NCBI GenBank assembly: GCA_050084515.1
Contig: CM114275.1
Coordinates: 16,492,001-16,556,000 of the forward strand
DNA from: Blasia pusilla
Lineage: Eukaryota; Marchantiophyta; Marchantiopsida; Blasiales
Length of the DNA: 64,000 nucleotides
Direction of reading: 5' to 3'
Shown here piece by piece: positions 11,721 to 24,772 of the stretch. Below the pieces are notes generated by a model. The model did not search any database and was not told where the DNA came from. It worked only from the letters and a program-made list of their open reading frames with translations. The position numbers and the translations under genes are program-made. The number at the start of each line of letters is the position of its first letter. Positions within the stretch are counted from its first letter, which is position 1.

Positions 11721-14700
11721 CAGAAAAGCAAAAAGAATCCCTTAAACGATGGTAACCCGATATTACTCTATAAGGAGAGCACTCTGTTTGAAATTATATA
11801 CAGGAATCTATGAGCACATTTAAGAGAGAAAGAGGTCCAAAGATCCCAGGAACTTTGGAGATCTCTATCTTAAGAAGAAAACAAAAACCCAAACTTGAGA
11901 AGATGAACACATTGGATCTTAAATAGAAAAGATTGGATCACCATATAAATAACTACACGCAAAATTCTATATGTCCCTCCATTTTTTCCGCCATAATCCT
12001 CCTCCTCCGTGTTCTAGTTGTCCAAGATCAAGGAAGCAGATGAAAAACTTATAAAAAAAGATTGTAATAGTGGATGTGTCATGTGCACAATCTCTTCCAC
12101 GTTTCTGGATACTATCACAATTGGTGCATGGAGATGAATTATGTATAAGACCACCATCTCATTCTCTTATTGGATGTTGATACCTTTTCTTGTCCTCTTT
12201 AGAATCTCTTTTAATTAACAAAATGAGCATTGAGGATTAATGCGTTATAAAATCCAAATGATTGATTGCGTGGATTCCACACCTCGCCCCTCCACACTGT
12301 TGACTATTGATGATCTTTAGGTCTCAAATCATCAAATCACCCTCTTCCACCACACGTATCTGCCTCCAACTTGTTTTCTCCCCATCTTTCAAATGCTCTT
12401 TTGGTTCTCTCTTTTGGCCCCTTCCTCCTTCAAAGATACCCTCTCAAGAAGTAACAATAGGAAAATCATGTGATTCAACCCATGAAGGAATCACACAAAT
12501 TTCCAAGTGTTACTTCTATGAGACTTTTTCAACTCTCGAATGAAAACTCCAACCGCCTTACTATAGTAACATGACACGTTCTATAAGGGGAGTCCGGAAA
12601 ATTTTTTAAATGAAAGTTATACTGGTGATGCAACTCTAAATACTCGAGGGCATATAGAACATGGATTCTTGCACCCACAAACCTCCATATGCCGTTTGTT
12701 TAGGGCCTAGGACACAAGGTCTTAGAATCATCAAGGATTCTTCGTCCTCCCAACCTGAACCTGATCCCAGCCACAGGATAACCCTTATTCCTCACTTCCT
12801 AGTCACCCATTGGCTACCATCTTTTGAACTTACAGGCGTTCTCAACTAACAGAAGTCGCTGATGGTGAACTCAAAATGACAGCCTTCAGACCTATCCATT
12901 GTCGTGACCACTAAATAAGTCCAACCAATACAAAGATATTTGCATTATTTGCGCACTTGCTATTATGAAGCAGAAAAAGAGAGTACATTATGGAAAGAAC
13001 TATTGTAAAGACTTTTCAATTTGTGTGGCACTTACTACACTTTACCAAGAAATACTTTACCATTAAAATACAGATTGATTGAGAGCTACTTGTTCAACAG
13101 TACTAGAGGATGAAGAGTACGCCAATTTTTAAGAACAGAGAGTTCCCAAAAATAGAAATTCAGCCTAATATATAGACTACATACCTAGATAATACTTGGG
13201 CGCTTATGAAATCGACAACACATTTTGCATTGTTACGAAGGGGAGCTAAAGATGGTACAGATGAGAAACAACAGAGTTACATCAGATTGGATTTCTCCCA
13301 CTTCAACAAGAGAATCATCAACCGTCTCAAATTGTGACTTCTCCAAAGTTTTTGCTACAGAACCTCATCTTGCCCTGGCTTCACTGGGCTCATCCGGAAC
13401 ATGGCACAATTCTCCAGGTTCTATTCAAAATGAGTATTTCATCAACCAGGACACTGGAACCGGCATGAGTTGGCAATACCACTTTCCACTTACCCACTTA
13501 TTAGGCGAGGTTGGCAAGCCACTCATGGCACATGCTGCCAATTTGTTGTCAAGCACCAACATTTGTCATGCTTTTGGTGGAAAAACGCTCCAGAACTAAT
13601 GAAGGGCTCACATCAGAACCAAATTTGTGTTCTTGCCAGTGCACGTGACATCCCTGAAGACAGCCCAAAATCATGGCATATTACCATGAAAGCACATGAA
13701 AGAAACATCAGTCCATGGTAGATGGGCCCACCATGAGTTTGAACCTCCAGTGGAGCAATCTGTGGGTGACAAAACCTTCACAATACTTCCATGCTCTTCA
13801 AACTTCCAAGGGACCACCATCAAGTCCACATCATATTCATTGTCCTCGATGCTACTGCAGAAATATCATGAGATCTCAAGACAGGTCATCTTCGGAAAGA
13901 TTACCACAATGCTTGCATTATAATATTCATGCCCGCCACAACCCCAGTTCTAGATTTCTGCCCCAAAGTCCAACCTCTTTTGAAACTCAGGAACTGGCCA
14001 AAGACGTTGCATAGAATCAAGTTGAGCCTTTCTCACTTAAGCATCCAGATCGCTGTACTTTGGCACCTTGAGGGAAGAGGGGAGTATCCAGTAGTCTGAC
14101 CATCCAGTGGCGACTAGTGCAGAGTTGCTGAACCAAGGATTAGGAAGAAGTGAGCCCCCCTTTCTTGTGTACACAGAGGCTTTCACCAAAGAAGCTGAGT
14201 ATTTCCCTTTCCTTCACCCACGGTGTCAAGTTCCTTCCATGGAGAAATTACACTGGAATTCTTCCATAAGCTCAGCCCATACCTCACCTGATGTGAGCAC
14301 ACAAAGAAGCTCAGTGAAATGGCTTTAGACCAACTCCAACTGGTCCTTGTCACACATCCTCCACTTCTACAGTTGTGCCAGCAGTTCTTTCGAATCTCGA
14401 AGGGCTGAGTCCACTCCCAAACAACCAAAGTGCACCACGGACCAGAGATCATGGAAAACCGAAGTTTCTAGGTATACCACCATCCACACCGCAGTGACTC
14501 TCTGAGTGGATCTACAAAGGTTGAGATACTTAACCCTTGGATGACTTGGCATCCCTTCAAGCCAATTGAACACATGCAAGCATTCAAAACATAACCACAG
14601 GTCCCACTCAGATTGCAGGGCATCTGGAACTCCTGCCAATATCTGGAAAAGATCTTATAAGACAGCAGCTGCACAATTCGGCAATGCAGTCCTTGCTGCA

Positions 14701-15693
14701 ATAACCTGATCTCACCAAGACATTTCACTCCTATAGAGGTCTTAACTAGATGTTAAGTTCTGCTGATTCTTTGAAATCCAGTTGATGGGAGAAGAGGCAA
14801 TCGTCCACATATTCCTCGCTTGACAACTACACACCTTTTGGCATTCCAATTTGCATGTAACTCCTGCTTGGTAGTACTCTCTAGCAGTCAAGGCTTGTCA
14901 CCAGATTCCACGCTTCTAGAAACTCGTGAATACATAACAATAAGCTCATGTTGACTTGGATAAAGATTGTGGGGGAATATACCACAAGGTCTGAACCTTT
15001 AACTGCCTTGTTGATCCCACTGCGCCTCATTTCTATCCTGTACAAACCAGTTAAATTGTGTCCCAAGACTGATAACCCCACATTGCTGTGAGCAAAACCA
15101 GAAATGTCAGATGACTTTGATTTCTTTTCTACACTCAGTTCATCCGAAGGATCTGCAGAAGAAACCCAAGCCCTGGAACTGGCTAATCATATGTCACCAG
15201 ATACTGTCCATCTTGGCAACCAGCAAGCTGTTCCAGACGAGTGTGTTCCATCTCTAGGTTGCTTACAAAGCTATTCCAGACACAAGTGTTTGTAAGCAAA
15301 CTTTGGAGGCACAAGAACACTCTGTATGAATCATTGAAAGCCTGTCCTCCAAGTTGGTTGTAAGTTGCTTTGTACCTCTTTGTTCTCCAGTCAACATCAA
15401 CCGCACCCCACCCACCCACCCCCTTTTTTCTCTTTCTGAACTTTGAGAATGCACCCTACCAAGTAAAGTGCAGCAAGTAAAACGCGCAATCATCAGGGTA
15501 GACTATAAGCTATAATTCACCCTTATATCCTCATCACTACAGAATATCTTCCCTCTCAGAAAGATAAGTCAATGTAGCAATCCTTCAGATCAGACTACCA
15601 CATATCTAGTTCTTTCAGGCGCCTTTTCATCAGAAGCATTCATCCTTGACTTAAAGTAACCAGCTAGGATAATCTAATCAGAACGGCTTGCTA
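11721..15693. other. Intergenic, no gene recognised; includes 3' flank of the DCD gene
   Basis: Short frames only, on both strands. The part next to 15694 must include the 3' untranslated region of the DCD gene, but I could not place a cleavage site. Minus-strand frames near 14183-14728 have no recognisable domain. Confidence 0.35.
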
Positions 15694-18600
15694 CTACGAC
15701 ATCATATTATCTCCATCGTTATCAGAGGGGAAGTCTACAGGAGGAGAATTCAAGTTTCGTAGCCTAGCATTACTCACTCTTGATATTTGGGAGTATCCCC
15801 CGTGCGTTTCCTGAGGATTACGTGCACCAATGTCAGTATCTATCAAGACACCATGGCTGCCTTGATGTCCATGGGCATTTGCTTCACTTGAGGTTGCTAA
15901 CAAGTCCACAGATCGTGAATGACAATCTCGGTTCACCTCAGAAATTCCAAAACTAGGCTGTGCACCACTCTCAGAGAAGTCAATCTTGCCCCCTATAGGT
16001 GGTCTCACCAATTTTCTTCTTCCACCCTTTCCTACCTCAACATGGTCAGGGTTCACAGCTTCATCTCCAGAGCTTGCACTAACCAGTTGTTGCTTCTTGC
16101 GGCTCCAACCTTGGAGTGCCTCAGTACCGGGATCTAGACTCTCCATTACTGAGCCACCCAAATCATCATTTCCGTGCACATAATCACCATCAGAGAGTTC
16201 TTCGTGAACCTCTTGATTGGTTCCTACAGCAGGATCTTCAACCTTTCTGATCCAAGTCAAGGAGGTGCCACCTTGGTGTGGTTGTGTCTTTTCCTTCTTT
16301 GGCACATAGTTGCTCTCTCGGCCATCTGGAGATGTATTCCAGGTAGGCCCTAGTCGACTGAAAACGCGTCCTTTCCCATGTACTGAAGCACTCTTCTTCC
16401 CAACCACCTTCCCAGGTATATTTAGACGAGACCATACACTTGCCTTCCTCTTCCGCCCAATGCTGCCTTCACCAGCATCACTATTGGGCCCTCTCCACGG
16501 ATGAAAACCGTCTTTGTCCTCCGCGCCATCAAAACGGAGCCTTGGCTTAGCAGTGCTCAAGAGAGTTGCCAACCTTTCTGCCTTACCTTTGCCAGGTGCC
16601 TGAAGATTTGATTTTAATTTGAAAACTGGTGCATTGGGATTTCTGCCAGGAAAGTCTTTGGTAGTGTATACCTCCCTCCGAGGCACAGCTTTCTTCCTCA
16701 GTAGACTAGCTAATCCAGGTTTATCTCTTCCATGATTCTTGACACCAGACAAGGCCCTGGGACGAAGCTTCCCCAGATTTCCTGTTAAAACAGACCTCCT
16801 TTTATCCTGTAGCCTGAGGAGAGAAAGATCTTTCTGCGGTGAAGGGGTCATGTCTTCATAATCATCCTGAGAATTGGGGGCCAGCAAATTATCATGCCCT
16901 CGCAAAGATAATGCATGAGAATGAAGAGCCCGACCTTTAGAAGGTGAACCCGAATACCCTTTGTCATCCTCTTCTTCCCAAACCCTCCGCCTCAACACTT
17001 TTGGTTCCACATCATGCATTGAAGAAGGTTCTCCATGCCCAATGTCCAGAGGGAGGTTCAGGTCAATGTCATTGCGTAAATGTCGTGTACTGGCCATGTA
17101 TGATGATTCCTCTTTGTAGCTACCTTTACCTGCTCCCTCATAAACTTCACTTACTGCAGCTTCAAATGAGTGGCGAACTTCTTTCCAAGCTGGACTTGGA
17201 GATCTATCCCTCCTTTTCAAGTCATCGAGTGAATTTGATGAAAGTGGGTGCCTCTTTCCTCGGAATGTGAGGCCCCTGGCATCCTCTTCCCTCCAATCAC
17301 CTTCGCCGAGCTTCACATCTGAGTGTCGAACTGTGCCAAGATGATGTGCCCCCGCACCTCTTGCACCTGATAAACCCCTAAGAGACTGTTGCTTTCCACG
17401 AGATGAGTACTGAAGTCCACTGGCAACCATGGCTGACGAATCAATTGGCATGCTTGCCAAGACCTCATCTCCCTCATAATCCTCAACCTCACCCGTCCAG
17501 CCTTTCGATGAGTGGGCCTGTAGTGGCAACTTTGAGGAAAAACGGCCAGCATCCTGCCCATGATATGAGTGACTACTAAACGATCTTATCTCCAATGCGC
17601 TTATTCTTCGGCGCTCCTCTTTGCCATAGGAAAATTCATCTCCATGAAAGTCTTGGCTCAGCCCAGAATGCAAGGTACTTCTGGAGGAGGTCAAAGAAAG
17701 GTGAAGATTTCTACCCACATCCACTGCACGGAAGCATTGAAGAAGCTTTGACACCTGCATAGCTCCCAGGAATACAAAAACTGTCAAGTTGTATACTCCA
17801 TGTACAGAGGAGAACAATTCCCAGGAAATACATGCCAACAACAATTGTATCTAGAACCATTAAAAGTAGCCAATTGCAGCCTCAACAGCTAACCATATTT
17901 ACTAGCTGGGGTTAAATCTGAGCTGAAGGTTATGTGCCCCGTCAAATCCAGGCTAAATCTCCGAAAAATCACTACTGAACAACAGCACAAACCACAGGAG
18001 CCACAAGTAGTGTGATTAAAAGTTCTCGAAGCAACGAGTAGAAAATGAGATAGCATATCAAGTTCTTGAAATGACGATCAAAGCTCAATGTGCGCAATGA
18101 AATTCACCAAATCCACTTTATGAGGATCCCAGACCTCTTTCACATGTGACTAGATCACATTCTAAGATATGATCTCTCCACATGAGAATTACTCGGGCTT
18201 TACCTGATCCTTTGACAGACCAGCCGTGAACTTGGAGTTGGTGTAATAGTTTTCGTGAATGTAATCCTTGAAGTCCCTCTCCAGGACAGGTAAGCACTCC
18301 TTAACAATGCGCACACGGACCTACATCACGGGTGGCAGTCAGAAACGCACGTGGGTATTTCAAGTTCAGTCAGCACAGTCTTTCTGCAAGAAGCACACTT
18401 TCACAACCTCTTTGCTCACATTGAATGCAGTTGACCTCATGGGACGACAACACACAACGTAGGACACTACTCAGCTGCTAACATATTTCACTGAAGACGT
18501 GCTGCTCTTCATCCGATCAAACCTAAACAACTCGACAATGAAAGACCGACTCCCTACAAAAGTCCAGATGGAGAAAAACTAGCCACTGAAGAGACATATG

Positions 18601-19827
18601 AACCATCTACCGACAGCTCACGCAACTGAATGCAGTAGATCCTAAGAGACATTACGTGGCCCGAGTCTAGGCTAGAGGGACTCCACCATGGCTGGGTAAC
18701 ATGAAGCTGCGATTACAAATAAAATACACTGAGGCAGCTCTCATGGACATTGAGGCAGCCAACGATGACACGTTTAGGTAACATGGCTGGTCGACAACAA
18801 TAGGACATACGATTACAACACTGACCATAAACTACATGCCTTCAGATGCTTCAGACTTTCATCCTCTCCCAGGAAGTACAAACCTAACTTCATCTGTGAG
18901 AAACTGCCGCTAGAGATTCACGCTGCCACAACAAAAAAATCGAGATGAAATCGTTCATGCACAACCCTCATGACACCCGGCCGAATTTTAAGATCGTCGA
19001 CCCCCGCGGATTGAAGAGTCAAGATTGCGTCAGAAAAAAACACAAACGTCTGGGGCATCCGCAAGAAACACAGCGCATACCTGTAAAGACGTCCCCTCGG
19101 TGACTCTGGCAACTTCTGCTTCTACAGCAATGGTTGCGTAGGTTACAGCCTGGAAGACTCCATAGAGTTCTCTTGAAGTCCCATCAAACAAAAACACTTT
19201 GGTGCCAGGCCCAACTTGCTCTGCGAGCCGTCGGTCTTCAAATAGTAGCCCGAAAGTCCCCTTTCGAAACCAATCGAGTATCATGCGCTTATGGCTTTCG
19301 AATATAAATCCAGGCAGGATTTCCGTACTGCTTCCTGCGCCAGCAGTGTAGTCGGAACCTCTCAAGCTTCCAACTCCGTCATAGTTACTTAGACCTTCGT
19401 ACTTGGCACCCCGAACCCATTTGGGCTCTTCCCCGTAGGATCTGTAGGCTGTTCTTTCCCCTCTACTCCCACCCTCGCGGAGACGGGGCTCTACTCCTTT
19501 CTCATAACGTGTGGCTTCTTCTGTCCTCACCATCTTCATCACTCTATCGTCTCCCAAAGATCTGCCGTAGGAGCTCCCCGCATCCGCACGGTCAGCTCGA
19601 TCGACACCCCTGGGCTTGGTCAGAAAACCCGCCATCCTAAGGTCTCTGCCTAACCTATCTTCATCGATCGCTTTGCCACGGCTCACCCTCTCGTCGGCAC
19701 CAAAAACGTTGTGTCTCCTGGGCATCGAATTCATGTTTGGGAGCGTAATTCCCTCCCTCGGCTCATTCGGCCGTGATGGACGTGATCCGTACATGTTATC
19801 CCTTGAGAAGCTTCTCCGACTAGTCAT
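15694..19827 (-). CDS. DCD (Development and Cell Death) domain protein, three exons
   Basis: Exons on the minus strand: 19827-19081, 18320-18204 and 17754-15694. Both introns start GT and end AG, are phase 0, and join into a 974-residue protein. The N-terminal 165 residues are polar and Arg-rich. The DCD domain begins near residue 169 with LPGFIFESHKRM, continues through FGLLFEDRR and the FLFDGTSRELYGVFQA strand, and crosses exon 2 (VRVRIVKECLPVLE) to finish at about residue 295 with LSKDQVSKLLQ. DCD proteins are plant-specific and linked to stress, development and programmed cell death, often localised by this domain. The C-terminal 680 residues are low in hydrophobics and probably disordered; two SRL-containing motifs (VWSRLNIPG, VFSRLGPTW) resemble motifs in some plant DCD proteins. 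Translation starts at the only ATG before the domain. The open frame of exon 3 extends upstream into intron 2 but is excluded by the splice fit. No frame damage is visible; domain identity is strong, cellular role is inferred. Confidence 0.88.
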
Positions 19828-21092
19828 GAATCATTAATCGGGCCCCGTTCACCTCCAACAGGTGGCCGGTACTGCGTGCGCAATCAGACAGACCCAAGAA
19901 TCTCCAAAACCGTCAAGACGACATGGCAGATAGCACACGAGGGGAGTTGAGAGCGAAAACCCTAAATGATGAAGGTCCGCTTTCAATTGTGATGCAGGTC
20001 CTTCCTTCTTAGCCGAAACTATTCACCATGCAATTTAGAGGGGGCACCCCAACTTATACTGCTATTTCAGATGTAACGAGTTGCGACACCTATGTAGACT
20101 TCTTGCTTACTTACATATCTTTCACTCTCTCCGCCCTGGCACTCCTGCGATCTGCACTACACTAGCTCTTCGGTCCCACTTCTCTGGCTCTCGAAGAACA
20201 AATCCGAGAATAGAACTAACTGATCAAAAGAGAAAAGGACCACACCCACATAGCCAACTATCGAGTGAGACGAACCTAAAAGACACGACCTACACCACAA
20301 GCCAGCACATATGATCCAAAAGACCCGAGCGCACACAGGCAAGACCAGATCGAACCAAATCACAACAATACAGACAGACAATCTGGATCAGCAAGAATTA
20401 GGGGTGGACCAAAACTAACAGGCGATGAACGCCCAACCTCAGCCAAGTGCACACATGGATAAATCTAGCGAAAAACCTACCCTACTAAGACAAGTGATCG
20501 CAAGCAAGTCCACCCCCGCAGATGAGAAAGGAAAAATCCTAGCTCCGGATGGCAAGAAGATCAATTTCCCTCCATACAACAGGACGACGAACTCATTCAC
20601 AACCAACCGGCAAGATTCAGCGACAGCACAATCGGAGACCCTAATAATACGCTAGAGCAGGCCACAGACCTATATGAGAAAACGCCCAATACAGTCCGAT
20701 TCCCGAAACCAAAACCAGGTCTCAAGCCAAGAGCTTGGAAACCCGCCTCGCGTCGCTGGTTGGTGGCGTCGGCCGCTGGCAGATGGCTTAGAAGGCCATG
20801 AATCCCAAGGTGAAGGTGAAGGTGAGGGCGAGGGCGAGGGAAAGGACGAGTGATGAGTGCATGCGCCAGCGCTGCTGAAGCTTGAGGCGCTGAAGCTCTC
20901 GCGGCAGAGGGCGATGCGATGAGAAAGGAGGCGATGCGAGGGAAGAAATCGCTGACACGAAACGAAATCATGCACAAAACGGCGACGGCCGAAAGGACAG
21001 GAATAGAAAGAAGCGTTGACGGAGACGGAGGAGACGGACGCAGTTGTCACCTCAAACTCGTCGGGGGCGCCTACATCCAGTCCGGGGTACAT
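19828..21092 (-). promoter_or_regulatory. Probable leader and promoter region of the DCD gene
   Basis: Minus-strand sequence upstream of the DCD start becomes pyrimidine- and GC-rich, as plant leaders often are. A possible splice acceptor (CATATAG before GTCTGTGG) near 20670 suggests a leader intron or exon. A hexamer run (AAGGTG / AGGGCG units) lies at 20807-20841. A 140-codon frame (20670-21092) crosses it and is Ser/Pro-rich, but shows no known domain. Exact transcription start unknown. Confidence 0.35.
20807..20841 (+). repeat. Short hexamer repeat
   Basis: Three AAGGTG units run into AGGGCG-type units. On the minus strand it reads as a Ser-Pro repeat if translated, or as a CT-rich leader tract. 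Confidence 0.7.
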
Positions 21093-21134
21093 AGCTGGCC
21101 ATGCCCGCGGGCTGTCTTACCCGACTCACATGGG

Positions 21135-21166
21135 GGCGATATGCCTCCGTTTGGAGGCATATCGCC
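21135..21166. repeat. Perfect 14-bp inverted repeat (hairpin)
   Basis: GGCGATATGCCTCC is followed by the loop GTTT and then by its exact reverse complement. It lies in a GC-rich stretch about 1.3 kb upstream of the DCD start, among other short inverted motifs. It could be a cruciform or protein-binding site, or the trace of a small insertion. No open frame explains it. Confidence 0.8.
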
Positions 21167-22079
21167 TCCAAACTCGCGAACCGACCGACGGGACCGTCCC
21201 ACCCTAATTTCCCTGGGCCGGGGATTTCGCCGGTTTACATCAGATATCAGGCGAGTTGTCACGGGCACGGCATGACTGTCTACTCCGCCTAGGTCGGTCC
21301 GTCGGACGGACGGTATTCTCGTGGCTGCCGGGTCCAAGGTGCCCAACCCTTACCCAATGTGAGGAACTGCATGGAGTGTTGGGGTTCCACATCTTCTATA
21401 CTATTATGGGAGATGGCCTTCTCGCTGCGCAAACACTTGCGGTGCTCACATGTGGTAGTTTATGCAAATGTCTTTTAATCGGTTTAGGATTACATGTGCG
21501 GACCATGTTTCTAAACGGTTTAGGGTTACACATGTGCGGACCCTACCAAATGTACGGCGGTATTCTCCTAGTATTTTTTTAAGTTTTCAAATTATGTCCT
21601 TGTGACAATTACCATATGTTCAACCAGGGATATCCCTTGATCTGAGTCTAAGTTTAGTTTAAGTTCTGGTGAGTTATGAGTTGTCAGGGAGGCATAGGTC
21701 GGCTTTAGGGTTTATGAACTTGGCCAACAACGTATTTCTTGATTGCACAAGTGGTAGTAACTCCATTGCGTGCAGTTCATCCTGTTACTCTGAGGTCAGC
21801 TCTTGCATCCATTCATTTACACAAGGGTGCGATATGTTTCATTGTTGCTCTATTGTTCCATTTAAGTGCAAAAAAATGTGTAGAAAAGTTGTTGCTCTAC
21901 TGTCTCTTTAAGACATCTCTTAACAATCAAAGCTCTACCGATTCTCAAAACTCTATGGTATATCAAAGCTCGATTGTAATAGGTACTCGAAAAGTGCTCG
22001 ACTCTACTATCTTTAAGAGAGATCAAAGCTCTTAGAGCTTATTACTCCAATTACTCCTCTAATTTTCTTTTCTTTTTGT
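21167..22079. other. Intergenic; short direct duplication, no gene recognised
   Basis: A phrase of the form CGGTTTAGG(A/G)TTACA followed by TGTGCGGACC occurs twice between about 21478 and 21544. Otherwise no gene or RNA feature is recognised. The right end may be decayed N-terminal Helitron helicase or an intron, since TTTTTGTAG precedes the helicase frame. Confidence 0.35.
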
Positions 22080-23356
22080 AGGTATTTTATCGGTCCATAG
22101 TGATGGAGCGCGCTTAATCCGTGAGGCGATGCTCATTATATGGGACGAGGCACCTATGGCTCATTGTCATGCCTTTAAGGCTATGAATCAAACTTTACAA
22201 GATATCATGGGAGTTGCTTCGGAGGATTTACGGCAATTACTATCCGGTATAAAACTTATGGTATTTGGTGGTGATTTTTGTCTAGTGTTACATGTTGTTC
22301 ATCATGGGGATCGACCGCAAATCATCCAAGCCACATTAAAAAAGTCATATTTTTGGCCTAATGTAAAGGTCATGAAATTGAAAACAAACATGCGAGTTCA
22401 AAGGTTGGATGGTCATTTGCGTGATGAACAACAAGCTTTTGTTGATTGGTTACTGGAAGTGGAAGAGGGTCGTTTACCTTTGCACCCTCATTTGGGAGAA
22501 GACTTTATACGATTACCATCTGAACTTGTTACTAATAGTTACAAGATATCTGATCTTATTGATTTGATTTCTAGCAATTTTCCTAGCCGGTTCCATGACA
22601 TTGATTTCTTAAGAGATACGACTATTAACTTGACTCTAAGAAATAAAGATGATGACGACATAAATACTGACGTTATGTCTTGATTTTCCTACGGAGGTAA
22701 TCCTTTTTACTTCTCTCCTTAGTACGTCTATAAATATGTTTTTGGGAAGTTTTAGTACTAGTATTACCTTTTCTCACTAATTCATTACATATTGTGTACA
22801 TGAGCATATTTACCTTAGCGTCAACTATATTTCGAATGAGGGGACGAGTCATATCTACCCAACTGAATTCTTGAACACGTGCTTGCCTTCTAGACTTCAT
22901 CCACATCGTTTGTGTTTGAAGATTGGTGCACCAATCATGCTCTTACGAAACATGGATAGGTCACATGGACAAGCAAACGGGAGAAGATTGGTGATTCGTG
23001 GATTTATGAGACATTGTATCGATGCTGAAATCATCAATGGGACAAATATTGGAGATTGCATTATTCCATGTAATCCATTGAATGCATCAGATTTCCATTT
23101 GCCGTTTGATTTACGTAGGTTTCAATCTCCTATTAGGCTGGCTTTTGCTAAGACTATTAATAAGTCTCAAGGTCAAACTTTGCAAAAGGTTGGCATTTAC
23201 TTGCTTACTCCTCTATTTTATCATGGTCAATTGTATGTAGCACTATCTAGAGTAGGAAAGAGAAGTTCCATCCACATTACCATTGGAAGGGATGAATATT
23301 CAAATAAGGAAGATGAATACACCCGAAATGTAGTATATAAAGAAATATTGAGATGA
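22080..23356 (+). pseudogene. Helitron PIF1-type helicase remnant (C-terminal half)
   Basis: This is a fragment of the helicase domain that Helitron transposons carry fused to a rolling-circle replication initiator. The first frame (22129-22680) has the Walker B-like LIIWDEAPM, the FGGDF motif and the KLKTNMR motif of PIF1 helicases. It ends at a TGA. After about 190 bp of decayed sequence (a readable HIYPTEFLN phrase persists), the second frame (22871-23353) carries the C-terminal helicase motifs GAPIMLLRNMD, INKSQGQTL and GQLYVALSRV. The Walker A region, the Rep domain and recognisable Helitron ends were not found, so the element is truncated on its 5' side and cannot be autonomous. The usual QVLPVV after the GDF motif is altered to LVLHVV. 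Confidence 0.85.
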
Positions 23357-23776
23357 AATAAATTTGATAAAGCGTATCTTCCCTCTATACTACCTTACAA
23401 GTGGCCAATTATAAAAGTAAGGGTTTCAAATGTTGAGAAAATCCATATTACAACTAAGGCCTTTACAAGTGCCACATGATATTACTACTCTTAGGTTCTA
23501 ACACTTCAATAAATTTGACATGTTTTGTGCTTTAGAGATGTAGGTCCTCTACTACTATTGACATTCGTGTCTCCATCCACTCGATTATCTGCATTCTAGG
23601 ACGAACATTTCCTAGTCCCCTTGGTGTCGTCCATGCTACATTCCTCAAGATTGCAAAATTGCTTGCTCTACGAGGCAACAGGAGGTCGATTACCGTCAAG
23701 CAATTCTTGTGATGGTAGGATGTATAATTTGACTTCTCTCTCATGTCATAGCTTCATGCTCCCCGCTCACATTCTT
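23357..23776. other. No gene recognised
   Basis: AT-rich flank between the Helitron remnant and the solo LTR. A Helitron 3' hairpin and CTRR end could lie here but I cannot identify one with confidence. Confidence 0.35.
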
Positions 23777-24772
23777 TTTCGTTACCCTCATAACCAAACG
23801 AACGCCAAGCGGAACATCGAAACTTTAGCAGGCTCACGCTAGGATGGTTGCACTTTGGAGAGGTCTCTTGGAAGAGTCGTAGGAGACAAAACGTGCAAAT
23901 AGAGTTTTGCATTTCATGCATTTATGGTCGCGACTATGAAACCTAGACCAAATGTGAACTACTATATTAGATGAGTCGAGTCTAGGAAGGTTGGTTGCCA
24001 AAGAGGTGAGAACCGAATTTGGAACACGCATTTGGGGTTTTGACTTTGTTTCAAACCATAACGTTCAGTCCTGATATGTGTTCGGGACCAATAAGATGGC
24101 GTTGGAAAGCTTATGAAAATTCCTTTCCAAAGAACCAACGATCTCATAAATGCACAAGTAGAGGCTCAGATTTTGGCAAAAAATTACTAGAAGGGAAATT
24201 GGGTTGACCTTCAAAAAGAGGGGGTTAATTGTCTTTTCCCCAAAGTTAGGATGAGGGCGGAGATTCTCAGAAGGACTTGTAATGGGGAGTGTCTCCAAGG
24301 CTTATTGGGACCTAAAACCCACCTCGGGGCGCCATAGGGCGGCTCAAGGGCACAGAATGGAACGGGAGTTTGATGTTGGGACTCAAAACCCAAACCTGAT
24401 CCAAGAGAGTGGATTTCAAAAGCCACACTTAGATTCCAACCCGCTACTCATTCAGTGAGTCTAGGTTAGGAACTTATTGGAGGTCCATTTGAAAGTTGGG
24501 ACCGCCAAGCGTGCAAATGTAATATGAAGTTCCTGGACCCGCCAGAAAGGCTATCTGCAGTCTTGAGAGATTACATGTGTCGTAAAGCGAGAAACTATGA
24601 AGGTTGAGCTTGATGAGAGGCAGAGTCGAGACCTCAATGAGTTAGAGCGTTGATTGATCTAGAATCGGCTAACATAAGTGCGTGTTTAGATGCAAATCAA
24701 CAGTGAGAACATGTCTTTCTAAACACACGCTTCCGCAACATTAAATACTTACGTTCAAGGAGAGTAGGCGCA
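23777..24772 (+). mobile_element. Old solo LTR of the chromovirus family
   Basis: About 1 kb that aligns along its whole length, with many substitutions, to the LTRs at 27896 and 34224. Shared landmarks are ACCCTCATAACCAAAC at the start, TAGACCAAA, GGTTGGTTGCCAA, AACCTGATCCAAG and AACGTTCAAGGAGAGTAGGC at the end. No internal region follows, so it is most simply a solo LTR left by recombination. A possible target duplication ATTCTT is seen on both sides, but the exact ends are uncertain. The divergence suggests it is much older than the nearby full element. Confidence 0.85.

Noticed and set aside
17755-17844. Start of the DCD exon 3 frame at 17844, giving a 716-codon single-exon gene
   Set aside because: The first 30 codons lie in intron 2; the GT..AG splice joins exons 1-3 in frame and completes the DCD domain.
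21133-21166. Hairpin as a rho-independent terminator or CRISPR-type repeat
   Set aside because: The sequence is eukaryotic, there is no T-run and no array of spaced repeats.
22673-22906. Minus-strand 77-codon frame in the Helitron remnant
   Set aside because: Antisense to the helicase sequence and in its decayed gap.
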